From: Pseudomonadota bacterium
GTDB lineage: Bacteria > Pseudomonadota > Alphaproteobacteria > ATCC43930 > CGMCC-115725
Direction: 5' to 3'
Assembly: GCA_021812165.1 (NCBI GenBank)
Contig: JAKAOO010000002.1
Location: 1 to 53,385 of the forward strand
DNA length: 53,385 nt
In this document: one piece after another, positions 48,737 through 53,385 of the stretch
Layout of the letters: every line of letters starts with the position of its first letter
Position numbering within the stretch: the stretch's first letter is position 1
Program-made: the position numbers and the translations under genes
The notes under the pieces: model-generated
Databases searched by the model: none
The model's input: the letters and a program-made list of their open reading frames with translations, nothing else
What the model was told of the DNA's origin: nothing

Positions 48737-49365
48737 GCTACGCGGTCAAGGAGATCTTTTACACGCTTCAAGGCGAAGGCGCGCAGAGCGGGCGCGCCGC
48801 CGTCTTCTGCCGCTTTGCCGGCTGCAATCTGTGGTCGGGGCGCGAGGCCGATCGCAGCGAGGCGGCCTGCCGCTTTTGCGACACCGACTTCGCCGGCGCC
48901 GACGGCACGAATGGCGGCCGTTATGCGGACGCCGAGGCGCTCGCCCGGCGCGTCGCTTCCCTCTGGCCGAAAGGAGAAAAAGGCCGCTTCGTCGTCTGCA
49001 CCGGCGGCGAGCCTCTTCTCCAGCTCGATCCGTCGCTCGTTGCGGCCTTTCACGACGAAGGCTTCGCGGTCGCGGTGGAGACCAACGGCACGATTGCGGC
49101 TCCAGCGGGGCTCGACTGGATCTGCGTCAGCCCCAAAGCAGGGGCGCCCTTCGTTCTCGACACGGGAGACGAACTCAAAATCGTGATCCCGCAACAGGGG
49201 CTCGATCCTCTCGACTTCGAGGGGCTCCCGTTCAAGCGCTTTTCGGTGCAGCCCATGGACGGGCCGCAGGTCGCGCGCAACACCGAGCTGGCGATCGCCT
49301 TTTGTCTCGCCCACCCGCTCTGGCATCTTTCCTTGCAAACCCACAAGCTCGGCGGCTTTCGTTGA
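48733..49365 (+). CDS. queE: 7-carboxy-7-deazaguanine synthase QueE (radical SAM)
   Basis: The GTG at 48733 overlaps the queC stop (GTGA), giving 210 residues. The iron-sulfur cluster site has the extended QueE spacing: Cys31, then Cys46 and Cys49 ('G-C-N-L-W' ... 'A-C-R-F-C-D-T-D-F'). Also visible are 'Y-T-L-Q-G-E-G' and 'C-T-G-G-E-P-L-L-Q'. It turns CPH4 into CDG, the substrate of QueC, so the two neighbouring genes act in sequence. Length is normal. Confidence 0.96.
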   Translation: MSYAVKEIFYTLQGEGAQSGRAAVFCRFAGCNLWSGREADRSEAACRFCDTDFAGADGTNGGRYADAEALARRVASLWPKGEKGRFVVCTGGEPLLQLDPSLVAAFHDEGFAVAVETNGTIAAPAGLDWICVSPKAGAPFVLDTGDELKIVIPQQGLDPLDFEGLPFKRFSVQPMDGPQVARNTELAIAFCLAHPLWHLSLQTHKLGGFR

Positions 49366-49457
49366 GCGCGGGCGGGCTCAGGGCGAACCCCGGCCCGGCG
49401 GGCGAGGTCGTCAGCAAACGCTGGCAACCGGCAGACCGGCAGATTAGAATTGTGCTC

Positions 49458-49766
49458 ATGGATGCATCCCGGATCATCGCTTTGCTGCGCGAGCACGAAG
49501 CCGAATTGCGCGCCGCCGGAATCGAGCGGCTCGCGATATTCGGTTCCGTTGCGCGCGGGGAGGATAGCGACGCATCGGACGTGGACATCGTCGTCCGCCT
49601 AAGTCCGGAAGCTACGCAGGGTGGCTTCGCCTATTTCGGCAGATTGGAGGCGCTGGCCGGGCGCCTTCGCGAGATTCTCGGTCGCCCGGTCGACGTTATT
49701 CCGGAACCGATCCGCAAGGAGCGCCTGCGCCGCAGCATCGAGAAAGAATCGACGCTTGCCTTCTGA
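49458..49766 (+). CDS. MNT-type minimal nucleotidyltransferase
   Basis: The 102-residue protein has the nucleotidyltransferase motif 'I-F-G-S-V-A-R-G-E-D-S-D-A-S-D-V-D-I-V-V' at about residues 28-47, with the G-S and D-x-D residues. It is of the MntA type, which as an antitoxin adds AMP to a HEPN toxin. The start could also be GTG at 49452; neither has a clear ribosome-binding site. The expected HEPN gene directly downstream is only a remnant, so this antitoxin has probably lost its target. Confidence 0.87.
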   Translation: MDASRIIALLREHEAELRAAGIERLAIFGSVARGEDSDASDVDIVVRLSPEATQGGFAYFGRLEALAGRLREILGRPVDVIPEPIRKERLRRSIEKESTLAF

Positions 49767-49935
49767 CAAGCTTATCCGTGGCAAGCCATACGCGGCCTCG
49801 GCAATGTGTTGCGTCACGCTTATGATGACGTGGACCCGGACGCGATTTGGCGGATTGTCCGCGACGACCTTCCCAGCCTGAAGGCGGCGGTCCAACGTGC
49901 GTTGGCGGATCTCCGCTCCAGGAGGCGACGATGAC
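49756..49935 (+). pseudogene. HEPN (DUF86, HepT-like) toxin remnant
   Basis: A TTG at 49756, overlapping the nucleotidyltransferase stop, begins 'P-S-D-K-L', the usual opening of this toxin family. Then the frame changes and a good C-terminal half follows: 'W-Q-A-I-R-G-L-G-N-V-L-R-H-A-Y-D-D-V-D-P-D-A-I-W' and 'D-D-L-P-S-L-K-A-A-V-Q-R-A-L'. The R-x4-6-H region is changed and about 60 residues between the two parts are missing. The toxin should be inactive. The junction is near 49770. Confidence 0.8.
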
Positions 49936-49982
49936 CAACGCGATCAGTGAGCTGTTGCTGCAATGGGCGACGGGAGGACTTG

Positions 49983-50705
49983 ATGAGGGCTTCGGGACGC
50001 GCCGCTGATGAGATGCGCCCGGTCACCCTCGAACCGGGTGCGGCCAAATACGCCGAAGGCTCTTGCCTCACCAAATTCGGCGACACCCATGTGCTTTGCA
50101 CCGCCTCGGTCGAGGATCGCGTGCCGTTCTTTTTGCGCAACACGGGCAAGGGCTGGATCACCGCCGAATACGGCATGCTGCCGCGTTCGACCTTGACCCG
50201 CACCGAGCGCGAGGCGGCGCGAGGGCGGCAAAGCGGGCGCACGCAGGAGATCCAGAGGCTGATCGGCCGCAGCCTCAGAGCGGTCACCGATCTCGCCCGC
50301 CTCGGCGAGAGGCAGATCCGCATCGATTGCGATGTCCTGCAGGCCGACGGCGGCACCCGCACCGCCGCGATCACCGGCGCCTATGTCGCGCTTCACTTGG
50401 CGCTGCGCCAGCTCGTCACGAACCGAGTGCTGACGGGCCTTCCGATCGAGGACAGCGTCGCCGCCATCTCCTGCGGCGTCATCGGCGGCTCGGCCGTCCT
50501 CGATCTCGACTACGCCGAAGATTCGCAGGCGCAAACCGACGCCAATTTCGTTCTGACCGGAACGGGCGGCATCGTCGAGATCCAGGCAACCGCCGAAGGC
50601 GCGCCGTTCGACGAGGCGCATTTTAGCGAGATGCTCGCTCTCGCGCGCGCCGGCATCGCCGAGCTTGGCCGCCGTCAGAAAGCGGCGCTCGGTTTGGGCT
50701 CCTGA
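49983..50705 (+). CDS. rph: Ribonuclease PH
   Basis: The ATG at 49983 with GGGAGG upstream gives 240 residues. The RNase PH pattern is clear: '[14 protein letters not shown]', '[16 protein letters not shown]', '[10 protein letters not shown]' and '[17 protein letters not shown]'. It trims tRNA 3' ends by phosphorolysis. It starts the widespread alphaproteobacterial run rph-rdgB-hemW with 2-base spacing to the next gene. Confidence 0.97.
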   Translation: MRASGRAADEMRPVTLEPGAAKYAEGSCLTKFGDTHVLCTASVEDRVPFFLRNTGKGWITAEYGMLPRSTLTRTEREAARGRQSGRTQEIQRLIGRSLRAVTDLARLGERQIRIDCDVLQADGGTRTAAITGAYVALHLALRQLVTNRVLTGLPIEDSVAAISCGVIGGSAVLDLDYAEDSQAQTDANFVLTGTGGIVEIQATAEGAPFDEAHFSEMLALARAGIAELGRRQKAALGLGS

Positions 50706-50707
50706 GC

Positions 50708-51307
50708 ATGCCGCGGCGCTTTTCGGGCGACCGGATCGTCATCGCCAGCCACAATCGGGGCAAGGTGCGCGAGTTGGCCCTCCTCATCGAGCCTTTCGGC
50801 ATCGCCGCCATCCCTGCGGGCGTCCTCGGTCTAGCCGAGCCCGAAGAGAGCGGCGAAACCTTCGAAGAGAATGCGGGCCTCAAAGCGCGCGCGGCGGCGA
50901 CGGCGAGCGGGATTGCGGCCTTGGCCGATGATTCGGGCCTCGTCGTCCCTGAGCTTTCGGGGATGCCCGGGATCCATTCCGCGCGTTGGGCGGGCGAGAA
51001 GAGAGATTTCCGCATCGCCATGGAACGCGTTCATCGTGAACTGGGGAATCGCGACAGAAGCGCGCGCTTTGTCGCGGTCCTCTCTCTCGCTTGGCCGGAT
51101 GGGCATACCGAATGCTTCCGCGGCGAGGTCGCGGGGCGTCTCGTCTGGCCGCCGCGGGGCGAGCGCGGTTTTGGCTACGATCCGATCTTTGTTCCCGAAG
51201 GCGGGACCCTGACGTTCGGCGAAATGGCGCCGGCGGAAAAGCATCGCATCAGCCATCGTGCCCGCGCCTTCGAAAAGCTCGTCGCGGCGTGCTTCAGCGG
51301 GCGCTGA
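50708..51307 (+). CDS. rdgB: RdgB/HAM1 XTP/dITP pyrophosphatase
   Basis: The 199-residue protein has '[12 protein letters not shown]' near the start, '[11 protein letters not shown]', 'A-D-D-S-G-L-V-V' (catalytic Asp), 'A-R-W-A-G' and '[10 protein letters not shown]'. It hydrolyses dITP, XTP and other non-standard purine nucleotides to clean the nucleotide pool. It starts 2 bases after rph and ends 1 base before hemW, so all three are co-transcribed. Confidence 0.97.
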   Translation: MPRRFSGDRIVIASHNRGKVRELALLIEPFGIAAIPAGVLGLAEPEESGETFEENAGLKARAAATASGIAALADDSGLVVPELSGMPGIHSARWAGEKRDFRIAMERVHRELGNRDRSARFVAVLSLAWPDGHTECFRGEVAGRLVWPPRGERGFGYDPIFVPEGGTLTFGEMAPAEKHRISHRARAFEKLVAACFSGR

Positions 51308-51308
51308 C

Positions 51309-52535
51309 ATGGCGGAGCCCCTCGCGGTCTATATCCACTGGCCGTTCTGCGTATCGAAATGCCCGTATTGCGACTTCAACAGCCATGTCCGCGAAACCGT
51401 CGATCCTGCGCGCTGGACGCGGGCGCTCCTTTCGGATCTCGATCACGCCGCCGAGCTTGCCCCGGAGCGCGAGATCGTCTCGATATTTTTTGGCGGCGGA
51501 ACCCCCTCTCTGATGCCGCCCGAAAGCGTCGCGGCGCTCATCCGGCGGGTGCGGGCGCTCTGGCGGATTGCGCCAAGCGTCGAAATCACGCTCGAGGCCA
51601 ATCCGAATTCGGCCGAAAGGGAGCGCTTTCGCGGCTATCGGGAGGCTGGCGTCAACCGCCTCTCGCTCGGAGTTCAGGCGCTCGATGACGAGGATTTGAA
51701 GCGTCTCGGTCGGCGCCACGACAAAAGGGAAGCGCTCGCCGCCATCGATGCCGCGCGCGAGGTCTTTGCGCGTTATTCCTTCGATCTCATCTATGCGCGT
51801 GCGGGACAAAGCGAGGGAGCATGGCGGCGCGAACTCGAGGGAGCGCTTCCTCTCGCGCGCGATCATCTCTCCCTCTACCAGCTCACGCTCGAACCCGGGA
51901 CCCGCTTTGCCGCCCTCGCCGCCGCAGGCGCGCTTTCCTTGCCGGACGAGGAGCACGCCGCCGCTCTTTACGAGTTGACGCAGGAAACGCTCGGCGCCGC
52001 CGGCCTTCCCGCCTACGAGATCTCGAACCATGCGCGTCCCGGCGCCGAATGCCGCCACAACCTCGCCTATTGGCGCTATGAGGATTATGTCGGGATCGGA
52101 CCTGGCGCCGAGGGGCGCATCACCCGCAGCGGCGCAAAAGTTGCGACCCGGCAGACGCGCAGCCCCGAGCACTGGCTCAGTGCCGTCGAGGCCGCAGGAA
52201 CGGGGCTCAACGAGACCTTCGCGCTCTCCCGCGAGGAAGCGACCCTCGAAATGCTGATGATGGGTCTGAGACTCGCCGAAGGGATCGCACGGCCCGCTTT
52301 CGAACGCGTCGCCGGATGCGACATCGAAGCGCTTTTCGGTTCCCCCCTTCGCACGCTTTGCGACGGCGGATTTCTGGCGCTCGACAACGAGCGGCTCGTC
52401 GCGACTGACGCGGGAAGAGAGCGCCTCGACGCGGTGCTCGCTGCCCTCCTTGTCAAGACCCGGTTCAGTAGCCGAGGTTGCGGAAGCTCTGAGGCGCGGC
52501 GCTCACCACCTCGTCTCCTTCCGGCTCGACTTTGA
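51309..52535 (+). CDS. hemW: HemW-type radical SAM protein
   Basis: The ATG at 51309 gives 408 residues. The cluster Cys are Cys14, Cys18 and Cys21 in 'H-W-P-F-C-V-S-K-C-P-Y-C-D-F-N', as in HemW/HemN-like proteins; 'F-F-G-G-G-T-P-S-L-M' and 'N-R-L-S-L-G-V-Q' follow. The shortened coproporphyrinogen-oxidase-like form is a haem chaperone rather than HemN. After the expected end at 'V-L-A-A-L-L' the frame continues for about 28 unrelated residues, overlapping the convergent gene by 71 bases; the ancestral stop seems lost. Confidence 0.95.
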   Translation: MAEPLAVYIHWPFCVSKCPYCDFNSHVRETVDPARWTRALLSDLDHAAELAPEREIVSIFFGGGTPSLMPPESVAALIRRVRALWRIAPSVEITLEANPNSAERERFRGYREAGVNRLSLGVQALDDEDLKRLGRRHDKREALAAIDAAREVFARYSFDLIYARAGQSEGAWRRELEGALPLARDHLSLYQLTLEPGTRFAALAAAGALSLPDEEHAAALYELTQETLGAAGLPAYEISNHARPGAECRHNLAYWRYEDYVGIGPGAEGRITRSGAKVATRQTRSPEHWLSAVEAAGTGLNETFALSREEATLEMLMMGLRLAEGIARPAFERVAGCDIEALFGSPLRTLCDGGFLALDNERLVATDAGRERLDAVLAALLVKTRFSSRGCGSSEARRSPPRLLPARL

Positions 52536-53385
52536 GCACGGCGAGCCCGCGCTCGACGAGGCCGTCGCCGGCAAAGCGGAAAAGGCCGTCGACGCCGCTA
52601 AACCCGCGCGGATTGAGGATCGCGCCGCGCGAAAAGGGCCTTCCGCCCTCGCCGTTTGCAAGAACCGCGGCGAGGCCCGAGGCGTCGTAGGCGAGCGAGG
52701 CAAGACGCGGCGGCTGGTAATGATAGGCACTCTCGAAGCGTTGCGCGAACCCGCGCCAGGACGAAGGATCGGGAGCCGCGAACCAGCCTCCGATGAGTTC
52801 GCTTTGACGCCTCGTGCCGGGCTCGTCCCACAACCCGCTTCCGAGAAGCTGCACGCGGCGCGGTTTGAGACCGGCTGCGGCAAGAGCGCGGGCGATTTGA
52901 TCGAGCGTTTTTCCGCCTTCCGGCAGCATCAACGCGTCGAAGTCCGGCGCCTTTTCGGAGCTGTCGGCGCCTTTCCCCAAAAGCTGCGCCACCGCCGCCG
53001 TGACGCCGCCTTGTCGCGGGTCAAAATAGGCGACTTCCGTGACCTCGCCGCCGCTTCGGTCGGCGACATCGCGCAATGCGCCGACCATCAGGTGGCCGTA
53101 AGGGGTATCGGGGGCGAGCGCCGCAAAGCGCCGAAGGCCCTCTCTGCGCGCATAGATCACCTCGCGAATCACCTCCTGGCGCGGCAAAAAGCCCATCAGA
53201 AAGACATTTCCGCCGGCGAGATCCGTATCGGTCGAGAAGGCGATGACATCGACCCCCGCCTCATCGGCAATCGGTCTCACCGCATTGACCTCGGAGGCGA
53301 GAAGCGGCCCGATGATGAGGCGCACGCCCTTTTTGAGGACGGCCTTCGCGGCCTTTGCCGCGCCCTGCGGGGTTCCTGCGGTGTC
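52465..53385 (-). CDS. Penicillin-binding protein activator (LpoA-like), C-terminal part
   Basis: The frame is open at the window edge and covers about 306 residues. It has the periplasmic-binding-protein fold of the LpoA-like/Peripla_BP_6 group: 'V-R-L-I-I-G-P-L-L-A-S-E-V', 'F-S-T-D-T-D-L-A-G-G-N-V-F-L-M-G-F', 'F-A-A-L-A-P-D-T-P-Y-G' and 'S-L-A-Y-D-A-S-G-L-A-A-V-L'. In alphaproteobacteria a gene of this type commonly lies next to hemW, convergent or followed by rsmI. It is thought to be an outer-membrane lipoprotein affecting peptidoglycan synthesis; the signal sequence is beyond the window. Its end overlaps hemW. Confidence 0.87.
   Translation of the reverse strand, partial: DTAGTPQGAAKAAKAVLKKGVRLIIGPLLASEVNAVRPIADEAGVDVIAFSTDTDLAGGNVFLMGFLPRQEVIREVIYARREGLRRFAALAPDTPYGHLMVGALRDVADRSGGEVTEVAYFDPRQGGVTAAVAQLLGKGADSSEKAPDFDALMLPEGGKTLDQIARALAAAGLKPRRVQLLGSGLWDEPGTRRQSELIGGWFAAPDPSSWRGFAQRFESAYHYQPPRLASLAYDASGLAAVLANGEGGRPFSRGAILNPRGFSGVDGLFRFAGDGLVERGLAVLKVEPEGDEVVSAAPQSFRNLGY

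Overview
This is a GC-rich, gene-dense bacterial chromosome segment. Proteobacterial protein families, the run rph-rdgB-hemW followed by a convergent LpoA-like periplasmic protein, queC-queE, and many short palindromic intergenic repeats of the rhizobial kind point to an alphaproteobacterium, probably Hyphomicrobiales. That placement is inference; no rRNA or tRNA gene was seen to confirm it.

Layout. 1-5.2 kb: a partial acyl-CoA synthetase, an SMP-30 lactonase plus zinc alcohol dehydrogenase pair, a RelE-type toxin with an unusually long XRE antitoxin, and an MFS carrier. 5.7-11.4 kb: a secreted protein, an amidase, a quinone oxidoreductase followed by a FrnE/DsbA-like protein, and threonine aldolase. 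11.4-15.1 kb: a four-gene minus-strand operon (VOC protein, M20 peptidase, a Cys-containing partner protein, and a UGSC-motif protein). 15.3-20 kb: aldehyde dehydrogenase, a DUF364-like protein, a second amidase and a His-rich repeat lipoprotein. 20.5-25.2 kb: a complete Liv-type ABC importer in the order permease, permease, binding protein, ATPase, ATPase. 25.2-31.8 kb: a D-aminoacylase-like amidohydrolase, higBA, a broken PIN-like gene, a DUF1232-methyltransferase fusion and an IlvD/EDD dehydratase. 32-46 kb: a 2-hydroxyacyl-CoA lyase/oxalyl-CoA decarboxylase-like enzyme, a RAYT transposase between REP hairpins, decayed vapBC/hicB remnants, an Nramp-related carrier, a benzoylformate-decarboxylase-like enzyme, and an acyl-CoA set (VOC, MaoC, MmgE/PrpD, acyl-CoA dehydrogenase, CaiB/BaiF transferase). 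46-53.4 kb: rmuC, a TIR-like protein, queC, queE, a nucleotidyltransferase with a decayed HEPN partner, rph, rdgB, hemW and the LpoA-like gene.

The main discovery is two genes, 3 kb apart on the same strand, each with one in-frame TGA exactly at a redox-active cysteine position. The FrnE/DsbA-like gene reads U-P-W-C (TGA at 8662-8664) and the UGSC-family gene reads U-G-S-C (TGA at 11641-11643). Each TGA is followed by a 7-8 bp hairpin with a five-base loop whose second base is G, at 19-25 nt from the TGA, which fits the bacterial SECIS consensus. The organism therefore probably inserts selenocysteine. An ordinary gene caller would truncate or split both genes. No selA, selB, selD or tRNA-Sec lies in this window, so the machinery must be sought elsewhere in the genome.

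A second theme is decay of toxin-antitoxin and related modules: higBA and relE/xre look intact, while phd/vapC, hicB, the PIN-like gene and the HEPN gene are internally deleted or truncated. A TIR-like protein next to a small conserved unknown protein is a candidate anti-phage element.
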